Source: Pseudomonadota bacterium (GTDB taxonomy: Bacteria; Pseudomonadota; Gammaproteobacteria; Steroidobacterales; Steroidobacteraceae). Taken from it: DNA of 64,000 bases. The notes under the pieces are model-generated. The model searched no databases and was not told where the DNA came from. It worked only from the letters and a program-made list of their open reading frames with translations. Both the position numbers and the translations under genes were made by a program. Of the stretch, positions 1 to 8,077 are shown in pieces (positions within the stretch are counted from its first letter, which is position 1; the number at the start of each line of letters is the position of its first letter). Location: the NCBI GenBank assembly GCA_018241505.1, contig JAFEDS010000031.1, positions 1-64,000 on the forward strand. The letters run 5' to 3'.

Positions 1-44
1 CCGGACTTCATTTTCCTAGCGAGAATGTGCGCCATCGAGCATCT

Positions 45-78
45 CCAAATGCTACGAACGATTCTCGTAGCAATTTGG
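45..78. promoter_or_regulatory. Imperfect inverted repeat upstream of dusA
   Basis: An almost perfect dyad: CCAAATGCTACGA is answered after a short loop by TCGTAGCAATTTGG, with one bulged base. It lies about 50 bp before the dusA start, in the most AT-rich part of the left end. It could be an operator or the end of a terminator for a gene outside the window. No T-run follows the right arm directly, so an operator or mRNA hairpin is slightly preferred. No promoter was recognised with confidence in bases 1-128. Confidence 0.4.
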
Positions 79-128
79 TAGCATTGGCAAGTGGAAAATG
101 AACACAAACCCACAGAAATAACGCAGAA

Positions 129-1313
129 ATGCCGATCATGGAAAACGCTGTAAAAGCAGGCGAAAACTTCGAGAAACAAAGCGTTTCGATCGATCGTCGC
201 ATCTCAGTTGCTCCCATGATGGACTGGACCGACCGTCATTGCCGCTACTTCCTCCGGGGCTTCGCACCCCACGCTCTGCTGTACACCGAAATGATCACCG
301 CCGCGGCCATCACCCGTGGCGACAAGGCCCGCTTGTTGGCCTTCGACCCGGAGGAACACCCGGTTGCGCTGCAATTGGGCGGCAGTAACCCCCGGGAGTT
401 GGCCGCCGCGGCCCGAGCGGGAGAGGAGGCCGGCTACGACGAAATCAACCTCAACTGCGGTTGTCCGAGCGACCGGGTGGCGAGCGGGTCATTCGGTGCG
501 TGCCTGATGCTCGAGCCCGACCTTGTGGCCGACTGCGTGGCGGCTATGCGGGCAGCAGTCAAAGTGCCGATCACCGTCAAAATGCGAGTAGGGGTAATCA
601 CCGCACAACGCGGCGGCAGGTCCAACTCCAAGGCGGGCAGGTCAACCAACACGGGTGTGTCGACTGGCGCGCACGGCACCGACAGCCCCCGCGGATCGAC
701 CGGCCCCCGTGGCTCCGACAGCCCCCGCACGTCACTCAAAGACGCCGTCTCGATGTTTGATGAAGCAGACTACGAGTCCCTCCACAACTTCGTGGCCAAA
801 ACTCACTCCGCGGGTTCCCAGGCGGCCATCATCCACGCCCGCAAAGCCGTGTTGGGCGGGCTGTCACCAAAAGACAATCGCGAGATTCCGCCCCTGCGCT
901 TTGATGTCGTCAAACGCATAAAACAGGCATTTCCGCACTTGCCGGTGATTGTGAACGGCGGGATTCGTGACAGCGCGGGCGCCCTGGAAGCTCTCACATG
1001 GTGCGAGGGCGTCATGCTGGGCCGCGAGGCTTACCATCGGCCTTTCGTCCTGAGGGAGCTGCACCATGAGTTACACCCGGACGAATCCGACCTGTTGACG
1101 TCGCGGGAGGAAATGCTGGAACGCATGGCGCGTTACGCACAGAAGGATCTGGCAAATGGCGGCCGGCTTTCCTCCATCACGAGACACATGCTGGGTCTAT
1201 ATGGCGGTCAACCCGGTGCCAAAGATTACCGCCGGTTTCTGAGCGAGGGATCCCGGCAAGCGGGTGCAGGCCCGGATGTCATCAGGAGCGCGGGCCGTTT
1301 GGCAGGAGGCTGA
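129..1313 (+). CDS. dusA: tRNA-dihydrouridine synthase A (DusA type) with an internal repeat insertion
   Basis: FMN-dependent enzyme that reduces uridines of the tRNA D-loop. The TIM-barrel start (SVAPMMDWTDRHCRYF) is at residues 25-42, and the NLNCGCPSDRV motif with the catalytic cysteine (Cys112) at about 107-117. HARKAVLGGLSPKDNREIPPL and VNGGI / GVMLGREAY, typical of DusA, follow. The protein has 394 residues against roughly 330-345 in the family. The excess is mostly residues 162-200, a Gly/Ser/Thr/Arg/Pro-rich repeat between the KMRVG strand and the DEADYESL segment. In DusA of other bacteria that place is a short loop. The start is the first ATG. No good ribosome-binding site is visible, and ATG 138 is an alternative. 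All conserved blocks on both sides remain in frame, so the enzyme is probably active. Confidence 0.93.
   Translation: MPIMENAVKAGENFEKQSVSIDRRISVAPMMDWTDRHCRYFLRGFAPHALLYTEMITAAAITRGDKARLLAFDPEEHPVALQLGGSNPRELAAAARAGEEAGYDEINLNCGCPSDRVASGSFGACLMLEPDLVADCVAAMRAAVKVPITVKMRVGVITAQRGGRSNSKAGRSTNTGVSTGAHGTDSPRGSTGPRGSDSPRTSLKDAVSMFDEADYESLHNFVAKTHSAGSQAAIIHARKAVLGGLSPKDNREIPPLRFDVVKRIKQAFPHLPVIVNGGIRDSAGALEALTWCEGVMLGREAYHRPFVLRELHHELHPDESDLLTSREEMLERMARYAQKDLANGGRLSSITRHMLGLYGGQPGAKDYRRFLSEGSRQAGAGPDVIRSAGRLAGG
612..728 (+). repeat. In-frame tandem repeats inside dusA (21-bp x3 then 18-bp x3)
   Basis: Two adjacent degenerate arrays. Bases 612-674 are three 21-bp units, GGRSNSK / AGRSTNT / GVSTGAH. 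Bases 675-728 are three 18-bp units, GTDSPR / GSTGPR / GSDSPR. Both unit lengths are multiples of three and the reading frame is kept. The first and third 18-bp units differ at only a few bases. This looks like slippage expansion inside a surface loop. Confidence 0.8.
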
Positions 1314-1322
1314 TGGGGCGCT

Positions 1323-1432
1323 GGCACCGCACCCGCGGCGTCCCAGAACTAGCGGCGCCATTGCCGTGGCACCGTAATCCTGCGGCGCTCCAGAACTTAC
1401 GGCGCCAATCCAGTGGCCCCCGAATCCAGCGG
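1323..1432. repeat. Degenerate tandem repeat between dusA and the cyclase gene
   Basis: Two and a half copies of a 45-47 bp unit start at 1323, 1368 and 1415. Each begins GGCACCG or GGCCCCCG and the full copies contain CCAGAACT-(T)A-CGGCGCCA. Bases 1314-1612 hold this repeat and the promoter candidate near 1543. No gene was seen there. The unit has no convincing open frame. Confidence 0.6.
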
Positions 1433-1516
1433 TGACGGCATTGGCGCCCGTTCATGGGCCGGTCACCGAAGCACCTTGTCTCATTCAAGCGACGCCGGCG
1501 AGGGGGTTGAGTCACG

Positions 1517-1548
1517 TTGCTAGCGGCTCTAGTACGGTCGCGTATAAT
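1517..1548 (+). promoter_or_regulatory. Candidate promoter with a perfect TATAAT box
   Basis: A perfect TATAAT lies at 1543-1548, about 65 bp before the start of the cyclase-FHA gene. The best upstream hexamer, TTGCTA at 1517-1522, is 20 bp away, which is longer than the usual 17. The -35 part is therefore weak, and an activator may be needed. Confidence 0.5.
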
Positions 1549-1612
1549 GATTTCAATTGCTTGAACTGCCGAGGAGTTTGCACCCGACCGACCCACGGTC
1601 TGCCTGCATTGC

Positions 1613-2515
1613 ATGGGCAAGGATATTGAACTAGCCATTTTGTTTGCTGATGTCGTGGGCTCTACGAGGCTCTATGAGCAGATGGGAGACCTGCGAGCGC
1701 GTGACATGGTCGCCATTTGCATCGACGTGATGCGCAGCGCTACGGAACAGCGCCAGGGGACCGTCATCAAGACGATGGGCGATGAGGTGATGTCGACCTT
1801 CCCCACCGCTGACGAGGCCTTGAACGCAGCGGCGCAAATGCAGCAACAGATCTCCACCCACGCTCAGCTCAAGGTGGATAACCAGGCTGTGGCCATCCGC
1901 ATTGGGTGTCACTTCGGTCCCGTCATGCTCGAGGCACGCGACGTTTTCGGCGCCACGGTGCATACGGCCAACCGGATGACCAGCCAGGCGAAGGCCGGTC
2001 AGATCATTACCACGGCGGCGACGGTGGAGCGGCTGTCACCCGAGTGGCGGGCCTCTTGCCGCCAGATCGATGTTGCAACTTTGAAGGGTCAAGGCAGTGA
2101 AGTGACCCTTTATGAAGTGCTCTGGCAGTCGGAAGACGTCACGAGCATGGTCCCGGCGATTGCCATGAACTCGCGCCCGGTGCGGCTGATGCGATTGAAG
2201 CTGCGCTGCCAGGACAAGGAAGTGACGCTTGATGAAACCCATTCGAGCATCACGATCGGGCGTGCCGAGGACAATGACATTGTCATCAAGGGCAACCTGA
2301 TCTCGCGTATTCACGCGCGGATCGAGATTAATCGCAGCAAGTTTGTGCTCATTGACCAGAGCACCAACGGCACGTTCGTGCAGACCGACGACGGCGAGGA
2401 ATCGTTCGTGCGGCGGGACAGCCTGCAGATCAAGGGAGAGGGAATGATTGGCCTGGGGCGTCTGCCCGAGCCGGACTCGCCCCAAACCATTCGCTTCGAG
2501 TGCGACGACAGCTAG
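1613..2515 (+). CDS. Class III adenylate/guanylate cyclase domain fused to an FHA domain
   Basis: Soluble 300-residue signalling protein. Residues 5-175 form a class III nucleotidyl cyclase domain, with the first metal aspartate in FADVVGSTRL (Asp13) and the second in KTMGDEVM (Asp57). The turn before the transition-state arginine reads VHTANR. The family normally has VN-x-A-x-R, so the asparagine is His117 here, while Arg121 is kept. Residues about 210-285 form an FHA phosphothreonine-binding domain (TIGRAEDNDIVI, ISRIHARI, STNGTFVQ). There is no signal peptide or membrane segment. The family converts ATP to cAMP (sometimes GTP to cGMP), and the FHA domain suggests recruitment to a phosphorylated partner. 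It appears monocistronic, with its own TATAAT box. The start ATG lacks an obvious Shine-Dalgarno. Activity is uncertain because of the His substitution. Confidence 0.85.
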   Translation: MGKDIELAILFADVVGSTRLYEQMGDLRARDMVAICIDVMRSATEQRQGTVIKTMGDEVMSTFPTADEALNAAAQMQQQISTHAQLKVDNQAVAIRIGCHFGPVMLEARDVFGATVHTANRMTSQAKAGQIITTAATVERLSPEWRASCRQIDVATLKGQGSEVTLYEVLWQSEDVTSMVPAIAMNSRPVRLMRLKLRCQDKEVTLDETHSSITIGRAEDNDIVIKGNLISRIHARIEINRSKFVLIDQSTNGTFVQTDDGEESFVRRDSLQIKGEGMIGLGRLPEPDSPQTIRFECDDS

Positions 2516-2642
2516 TCTGATTGCGGCGGCACTGGCCGCGAGGCGGTTACCCGCGAGTGCCCGGCGGCTGTGTCCGAGTGTGGGCGCCAGCGACACCCGG
2601 GCCGCATAGCACCGGGTCCGCTTCAGCCGCTAAAAGCAGGCG

Positions 2643-4418
2643 CTACGCACCCAGCTTCCGCGCCGTCTCCTGCAACTGCGCCGTCATTTCCGCAGGCAGC
2701 CGGGAGCCATACTGCTCGAGGTACTTACCGATCTCGGCCGTCTCCTTCTTCCACATTCCCGGCTCCACCGCCAGCAACTGCTGCAGGGCATCCGCACTGA
2801 CATTGAGTCCCTGCAGGTTCAGATCCGCCGGCACCGGCAGATTGCCAATGGCAGTCTCGTTGGCACCGACAGTCCCGGCGCACCGGCGCAGAACCCAGTC
2901 GAGCACCCGCAGGTTCTCGCCAAAGCCCGGCCACAGGAACTTGCCACCGGCATCGCGCCTGAACCAGTTCACGTGGAATATGCGCGGCGCCTTGCTCAAC
3001 TTGGCGCCGACATCGAGCCAGTGCTGCCAGTAGTCACCGAAGTTGTAGCCACAGAAGGGCTGCATGGCCATTGGGTCGCGGCGGACCACACCGGTCTGTC
3101 CGACGTTGGCGGCAGTAGTTTCAGACGCAACGGACGCGGCCACGAGGACGCCGTGCTTCCAGTTGCGCGCTTCATAAACGAGCGGTGCCACTTCCCGGCG
3201 GCGGCCGCCGAACACCAGCGCAGAAATGGGTACACCCTGCGGATCTTCGGAGCGGTGTGAGTAGCTCGGGTTGCGCTTTGCCGAAACGGTGAAGCGGGAG
3301 TTCGGGTGCGCAGCGGGTCCGCGCGCCGGATCGTACGGCCGCCCCTGCCAGTCGACCGCGGGTTTACCCGTGGTCAAACCCTCCCACCAGGGCTCGTTGT
3401 TGGCGGTCATTGCCACGTTGGTGAACAGCGTGTCGCGCCGGATCATGTCGTAGGCGTTGCGATTGGTTTCCGGGTTGGTCCCGGGAACGACACCGAAGTA
3501 GCCCGACTCGGGGTTGATGGCCCACAGCCGGCCATCCGCGCCCGGGTGCAACCAGGCGATATCGTCGCCCACCGTGAAAACCTTCCAACCCGGCAGCGAG
3601 TCGGGTGGGATCAGCATGGCGAGGTTGGTTTTACCGCAGGCGGACGGAAAGGCGCACGCAATGTAGTGCGTTTCGCCCTGCGGGTTCTGTAAACCAACAA
3701 TCAGCATGTGCTCGGCCAGCCAGCCCTCGCTGCGTGCCTGCCAGCTCGCGATCCGTAAGGCATGACACTTCTTGCCGAGCAGGGCGTTGCCGCCATAGCC
3801 GGACCCGAAGCTCTCGATGCTGAGCTCGTGGGGGAAGTGCATGATGAAACGCCGCTCGGGATCGAGCTCGCCGATAGAATGCAGCCCCCGCACAAACTTG
3901 CCCTCGCGCGCAATCCGCTCCAGCGCCGGGCGGCCCATGCGCGTCATGATCGACATGTTGATCACAACATAGGGACTGTCGGTAATCTCGACACCGCAGC
4001 GGGACAGCGGTGAGTTGATCGGACCCATGCAGTACGGCACGACGTACAACGTGCGGTCCTTCATGCAGCCGCGGAACAGGTCGCGCATCTTGGTATGCGC
4101 CTGGGCGGGGTCCATCCAGTTGTTGTTCGGGCCCGCGTCTTCCTTGTTCGGCGTGCAGATATAAGTGAGGTGCTCGACGCGCGCCACGTCGCTGGGGTTC
4201 GAGCGGGAGAGGTGACAACCCGGGAAGCTGTCCGGATTCAGTGTCTGCAGCTCGCCTTCCCGAACCAGCCTGGCGGTCAGCTCCCGGATTTCCTCATCGG
4301 AGCCGTCGCACCAGTGGATCGCACGCGGCTGCGTGAGCTCTCGTACCGAGTCCACCCACTTCGCCACATCGGGGCTCAACTGGGGCAGTGAACTAATCAG
4401 ATGTGCAGCAGTAGCCAT
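2643..4418 (-). CDS. pckG: Phosphoenolpyruvate carboxykinase (GTP)
   Basis: Converts oxaloacetate and GTP to PEP, GDP and CO2 in gluconeogenesis, in the cytosol. At 591 residues it has the usual length of the GTP-type enzyme. The hyper-reactive cysteine/P-loop segment FPSACGKTNLAMLIPP is at about residue 255-270, the kinase-2 motif VGDDIAWLHPGADG follows, and the guanine-binding FGGRRR is at about 405. The ATP-type enzyme lacks these. It stands alone on the minus strand, convergent with the cyclase gene. The 126-bp gap downstream shows no clear terminator. GTP-PEPCK is less common than the ATP enzyme in gammaproteobacteria, and this helps with the taxonomic guess. Confidence 0.97.
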   Translation of the reverse strand: MATAAHLISSLPQLSPDVAKWVDSVRELTQPRAIHWCDGSDEEIRELTARLVREGELQTLNPDSFPGCHLSRSNPSDVARVEHLTYICTPNKEDAGPNNNWMDPAQAHTKMRDLFRGCMKDRTLYVVPYCMGPINSPLSRCGVEITDSPYVVINMSIMTRMGRPALERIAREGKFVRGLHSIGELDPERRFIMHFPHELSIESFGSGYGGNALLGKKCHALRIASWQARSEGWLAEHMLIVGLQNPQGETHYIACAFPSACGKTNLAMLIPPDSLPGWKVFTVGDDIAWLHPGADGRLWAINPESGYFGVVPGTNPETNRNAYDMIRRDTLFTNVAMTANNEPWWEGLTTGKPAVDWQGRPYDPARGPAAHPNSRFTVSAKRNPSYSHRSEDPQGVPISALVFGGRRREVAPLVYEARNWKHGVLVAASVASETTAANVGQTGVVRRDPMAMQPFCGYNFGDYWQHWLDVGAKLSKAPRIFHVNWFRRDAGGKFLWPGFGENLRVLDWVLRRCAGTVGANETAIGNLPVPADLNLQGLNVSADALQQLLAVEPGMWKKETAEIGKYLEQYGSRLPAEMTAQLQETARKLGA

Positions 4419-4566
4419 CCACGAGTCCTCATAATTCTTGGTCTTCGGAACGAGCCGTGAGTGCTGTGCCCGCTTACCGTACTGGGCGGCCAGTTCGGGC
4501 GACTCCTTCAGCGGCGTGCAAATTATAGCTATCCACCGTCATGAGCCCTTCATAAATAGGACAATA

Positions 4567-4608
4567 CGCCCCATTTTGTACCTTTATCGAACAACTCGCC
4601 CCATTTTG
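4567..4608. repeat. Direct repeat CGCCCCATTTTG in the divergent pckG/yoaA promoter region
   Basis: CGCCCCATTTTG occurs at 4567-4578 and again at 4597-4608, 30 bp apart start to start (about three helical turns). The 253-bp gap 4419-4671 between the divergent genes pckG and yoaA holds this repeat and otherwise only AT-richer promoter-like sequence. A regulator binding both copies on one face of the helix is plausible but unproven. Confidence 0.4.
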
Positions 4609-4671
4609 GCCCGTTGAGGCCCGGAAATGTGCCTCGACAGTCTCCCCATCGCACGGTAGCGTGCGCCGCGA

Positions 4672-6582
4672 ATGCTTGATCTTGCTGACATATTCGGCCA
4701 CGGCGGTCCCCTCGAGCGCGCGTTGCCCGCCTTCAAGGTCCGCCGCCAGCAGTTGCGGATGGCGGAGCGGGTGGCCGCCGCGATCGCGGGTCGCGAGACA
4801 CTCGCCGTCGAAGCGGGCACCGGCACCGGCAAAACGTTCGCATATCTCGTACCTGCGCTGCTCGCGGGGGCGCGTGTCTTGGTTTCAACGGGAACGCGGA
4901 CGCTACAGGATCAACTGTTTTCCAAGGACCTGCCGCTGGTGGCCGGCGCCATCGGCCGGCCGGCCAAAGTGGCGCTGCTGAAGGGACGCTCGAATTATCT
5001 GTGTCGCTATCGTCTGGCCGCGGCCGGCACCGAAATCGAGCAACTCTCCTTCGATACCGACGCGCCCAAAAAAGACAACATGCTGGCGCGCATCCAGAGC
5101 TGGGCGCGCACGACCCGGCTCGGCGACCTGGCGGAAGTGCGCGGTCTGTCAGACTCCCACCCGGTGTGGCCGCGAGTTACCTCGACGCGTGAAAACTGTC
5201 TGGGCAAAGGCTGTGCCGAATTCGCGCGTTGTCATGTTGCAATCGCCCGGCGCCAGGCGCTCGAGTCAGACATTGTCATCGTCAATCACCACCTCCTGTT
5301 GGCCGACCTGGCCCTGAAGGAGGATGGTTTCGGTGACATTCTCGGTTCCTCCGATGCGGTCATACTCGATGAGGCGCACCAGATTCCGGACCTGGCAACC
5401 CAGTTCTTCGGCGCGAATGTCAGCAGCCGCCGCATCGTCGGCATTCTCCAGGACATCCAGGCGCAGATGGCCCATGCTCCCGAGCCGTTCGAAATCAACT
5501 CGGCGATCAGCAATGTCGAAGAGGCGCTGCGTCAGGTAACAGGGTCGCTGTCGGCGCAATGGACTCCCGTTCTCAATGCCGCGGTCGAGGATCTGTATCA
5601 TTCGATGCAGACCCTGCATTCGCGCCTGAGCACCCTCGAGGAGGAGAACCCGCTGGCTCAAAGCGGCGAGCGGGTCCACGACGTGGCCGCGAGCCTCGAG
5701 CGGATCTGTGCCATCGACGAGCTCGAGGGCGCGCGCTCGGCGGAACTGACACAGCGTGGATTTGCGCTCAGTCTCATGCCGTTTGATATTTCGACCCGCT
5801 TTCAGGCCATGCTGCAGGCGCGGCGTTGTGCCTGGATCTTTACTTCCGCGACCCTGTCGCTGGGCGAGGATTTCAGTCACTTCAGCGGCCGGCTCGGCCT
5901 GGGCGACACGCCCACGTTGAAAATCGACAGTCCCTTCGACTATGAGCGTCAGTGCCTGTTGTATCTGCCTGTTGGGTTGCGCGCGCCGTCCGCGCCGGGT
6001 TACCTCGATGAGGTCATGACGACCGCGTTGCCCCTGATCGAGGCCTCAAAAGGGGGCGCATTCATCTTGTTTACCAGCCATCGCGCTTTGGGGCAGGGGG
6101 CGGCGTGGCTGCGTGAGCGCTGGTCGAGTAGCTCACCCTACAAGTTGTTCGTGCAGGGCGAAGCCCCGCGGGAGCGCTTGTTGAAGGACTTCCGTGAAGA
6201 CGGCAACGGCGTGCTGTTGGGTACCACGAGCTTCTGGGAGGGTGTCGATGTCAAGGGCGATGCGCTGCGCCTGGTGATTATTGAAAAGTTGCCATTCGCG
6301 TCTCCCGACGATCCCCTCGTGCGGGCGCGCATCGAACACCTGAACGCCATTGGCGGCAATCCCTTCCGTGATTACCAGCTTCCCGAGGCTGCGCTTGCGC
6401 TCAAACAGGGCGTGGGGCGTTTGATCCGCAGCGAGGATGATTTCGGGGTGGTGGTGATCTGCGATCCCCGCATGGTCGGCAAAGGCTACGGCCGGGTGTT
6501 TGTTGCCGCCTTGCCGGTGATGAACGTGACGCGGGAAAGCGATGAAGCCGCACGCTTTCTGCGAACGAGAGTGGCCGGTTGA
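4672..6582 (+). CDS. yoaA: ATP-dependent DNA helicase YoaA (DinG/XPD family)
   Basis: Superfamily 2 iron-sulfur helicase, 636 residues. Walker A EAGTGTGKTF is at about residue 48-57 and the DEAH box LDEAHQIPD at about 233-241. Four cysteines suited to a 4Fe-4S cluster lie between them: one in NYLCRYR near 110, then three in NCLGKGCAEFARC near 180-195. C-terminal helicase motifs are TSATLSLG, GTTSFWEGVDVKG and QGVGRLIRS. The family unwinds DNA 5' to 3' and acts in repair of stalled replication. The length and the adjacency to tsaB match Escherichia coli yoaA. Its stop overlaps the TTG start of tsaB by four bases. Confidence 0.93.
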   Translation: MLDLADIFGHGGPLERALPAFKVRRQQLRMAERVAAAIAGRETLAVEAGTGTGKTFAYLVPALLAGARVLVSTGTRTLQDQLFSKDLPLVAGAIGRPAKVALLKGRSNYLCRYRLAAAGTEIEQLSFDTDAPKKDNMLARIQSWARTTRLGDLAEVRGLSDSHPVWPRVTSTRENCLGKGCAEFARCHVAIARRQALESDIVIVNHHLLLADLALKEDGFGDILGSSDAVILDEAHQIPDLATQFFGANVSSRRIVGILQDIQAQMAHAPEPFEINSAISNVEEALRQVTGSLSAQWTPVLNAAVEDLYHSMQTLHSRLSTLEEENPLAQSGERVHDVAASLERICAIDELEGARSAELTQRGFALSLMPFDISTRFQAMLQARRCAWIFTSATLSLGEDFSHFSGRLGLGDTPTLKIDSPFDYERQCLLYLPVGLRAPSAPGYLDEVMTTALPLIEASKGGAFILFTSHRALGQGAAWLRERWSSSSPYKLFVQGEAPRERLLKDFREDGNGVLLGTTSFWEGVDVKGDALRLVIIEKLPFASPDDPLVRARIEHLNAIGGNPFRDYQLPEAALALKQGVGRLIRSEDDFGVVVICDPRMVGKGYGRVFVAALPVMNVTRESDEAARFLRTRVAG

Positions 6583-7247
6583 ACATCCTGGCGTTGGACA
6601 CGGCTACCGAAAACTGCTCGGCAGCCCTATGGATCGACGGCCACGTGCTGCACCGTGAGCGCGAGGCCGAGCGTGGGCATGCCGAGCTCATCCTGAGCAT
6701 GATCGACGAGTTGCTGCGGGAGTCAGGTGCAACATTGCCCGAGCTGCAGGCAATAGCTTTCGGTCGCGGCCCGGGCTCTTTCACGGGAGTCCGGTTGGCT
6801 GCGAGCGTTACACAAGGACTCGCGTTTGGGGCAGGAGTTCCCGTTGTACCCGTTTCGGATCTGCGGGCGGTCGCGCAGCAAATAGAGTCTTCGCAGAATG
6901 TACTGGTCTGTAACGACGCACGGATGCAGGAAGTCTACTGGGGCTGTTTCACCCGCGGCGCGGATGGCCTGATGCTCCCCGTAACAGATGAGCGTGTCAG
7001 TAAACCGTCTGAGGTCCGCGTGCCTCCCGAATGGGTCAACACACCAGTGACTGGAGTCGGTCGCGGCTTCGCAGCGTATCCCGTGCTGGCCGATCCGTTG
7101 GCTCACATCGAGCCGGGTCTCCTTCCGCGAGCGCATGAAGTCGCCGTGCTGGCGGTCCCGGAGGTCCAGGCGGGGCGCGTCAAAGCGGCCGCGGAGGCAG
7201 TCCCGGTCTACATCCGGGACGATGTCGCGCGACCCAAACGACCGTAA
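6579..7247 (+). CDS. tsaB: tRNA threonylcarbamoyladenosine biosynthesis protein TsaB
   Basis: Partner of TsaD in making the universal t6A modification at A37 of ANN-decoding tRNAs. The ASKHA-fold N-terminus ILALDTATENCSAAL is at residues 3-17. The FGRGPGSFTGVRLAAS motif at about 62-77 is diagnostic. Length 222 residues is normal. The start is a TTG whose last two bases begin the yoaA stop (TTGA overlap), so the two genes are probably translationally coupled. Confidence 0.95.
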   Translation: MNILALDTATENCSAALWIDGHVLHREREAERGHAELILSMIDELLRESGATLPELQAIAFGRGPGSFTGVRLAASVTQGLAFGAGVPVVPVSDLRAVAQQIESSQNVLVCNDARMQEVYWGCFTRGADGLMLPVTDERVSKPSEVRVPPEWVNTPVTGVGRGFAAYPVLADPLAHIEPGLLPRAHEVAVLAVPEVQAGRVKAAAEAVPVYIRDDVARPKRP

Positions 7248-7299
7248 GCTGCACGGGTTGAATCAATTTTTTTGCGCGCTAGATCAATGACTAGACTCT

Positions 7300-7317
7300 T
7301 TGTCATGAATCTGCAAC
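7300..7317 (+). promoter_or_regulatory. PhoB box upstream of phoB
   Basis: Half-sites TTGTCAT (7300-7306) and CTGCAAC (7311-7317) are separated by four bases, the 11-bp spacing of the PhoB consensus. The site lies 42 bp before the phoB start. It implies that phoBR is autoregulated, as in other proteobacteria. Confidence 0.65.
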
Positions 7318-7358
7318 ATGACGCATCTGTAATACGCGCGCGCCACATTCAGTAACAC

Positions 7359-8054
7359 ATGCCCGCAAAACAGGTTCTGATAGTCGAGGATGAGCGCCCG
7401 ATCCGCGAGATGATCGCCTTCGGGTTGAAGCGTGCCGGCTTTGAGGTCCGGGAAGCTGAAGATTGCCGTGCCGCCCGGGCGGCGCTGGCAGACCAGCGGC
7501 CCGATCTCGTGCTCATTGATTGGATGCTCCCCGATATGAGCGGGCTCGAGCTCACGCGTGCTTTGAAGCGCGATCGCGAGACTCGTGAGCTGCCTGTCAT
7601 CATGCTGACCGCGCGCGCCGAAGAGGGCGACAAGGTCGCCGGCCTGGAGGGTGGGGCGGATGACTATGTCACCAAGCCTTTCTCGCCCCGTGAGCTGCTC
7701 GCCCGTATCAACGCCGTGCTGCGCCGAGCAACCGGGAACGGCGCTGACGAAATGATCGAGTTCGAAGGCCTGGCACTCGACCAGGCCAGCCACCGCGTCA
7801 TGGTGGCCGATCGGACGGTGCCGTTGGGACCGACCGAATACCGCATGCTCGAGTTCTTTATGACTCACCCCGAGCGTGTCTACACTCGCGATCAGCTTCT
7901 GGATCGTATCTGGGGCGGCAACGTCTATGTCGAAGAACGCACAATCGACGTGCACATTCGACGTCTGCGCAAGGCCCTCGAGGAATTCGGGTACGATCGG
8001 TTTGTACAGACGGTTCGGGGATCCGGATACCGCTTCTCGGCGAGAACCGTCTAA
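7359..8054 (+). CDS. phoB: Phosphate regulon response regulator PhoB
   Basis: OmpR/PhoB-type regulator of 231 residues. The receiver domain is residues 3-120, with the phosphorylation site Asp54 in [11 protein letters not shown] and the conserved lysine in [11 protein letters not shown]. The winged-helix DNA-binding domain is about 130-229 and ends in RGSGYRFS. Immediately upstream is a PhoB box, and 23 bp downstream is the histidine kinase phoR. The pair is surrounded by pst, phoU and PhoB-boxed genes, so the assignment as PhoB rather than another OmpR-family member is secure. Confidence 0.96.
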   Translation: MPAKQVLIVEDERPIREMIAFGLKRAGFEVREAEDCRAARAALADQRPDLVLIDWMLPDMSGLELTRALKRDRETRELPVIMLTARAEEGDKVAGLEGGADDYVTKPFSPRELLARINAVLRRATGNGADEMIEFEGLALDQASHRVMVADRTVPLGPTEYRMLEFFMTHPERVYTRDQLLDRIWGGNVYVEERTIDVHIRRLRKALEEFGYDRFVQTVRGSGYRFSARTV

Positions 8055-8077
8055 GACCGCGGAACAACGCAGGATTC

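Noticed and set aside
4474-4701. Small minus-strand frame of 75 codons between pckG and yoaA
   Set aside because: Covers the start of yoaA and the promoter region, has no ribosome-binding site and no similarity that I recognise.
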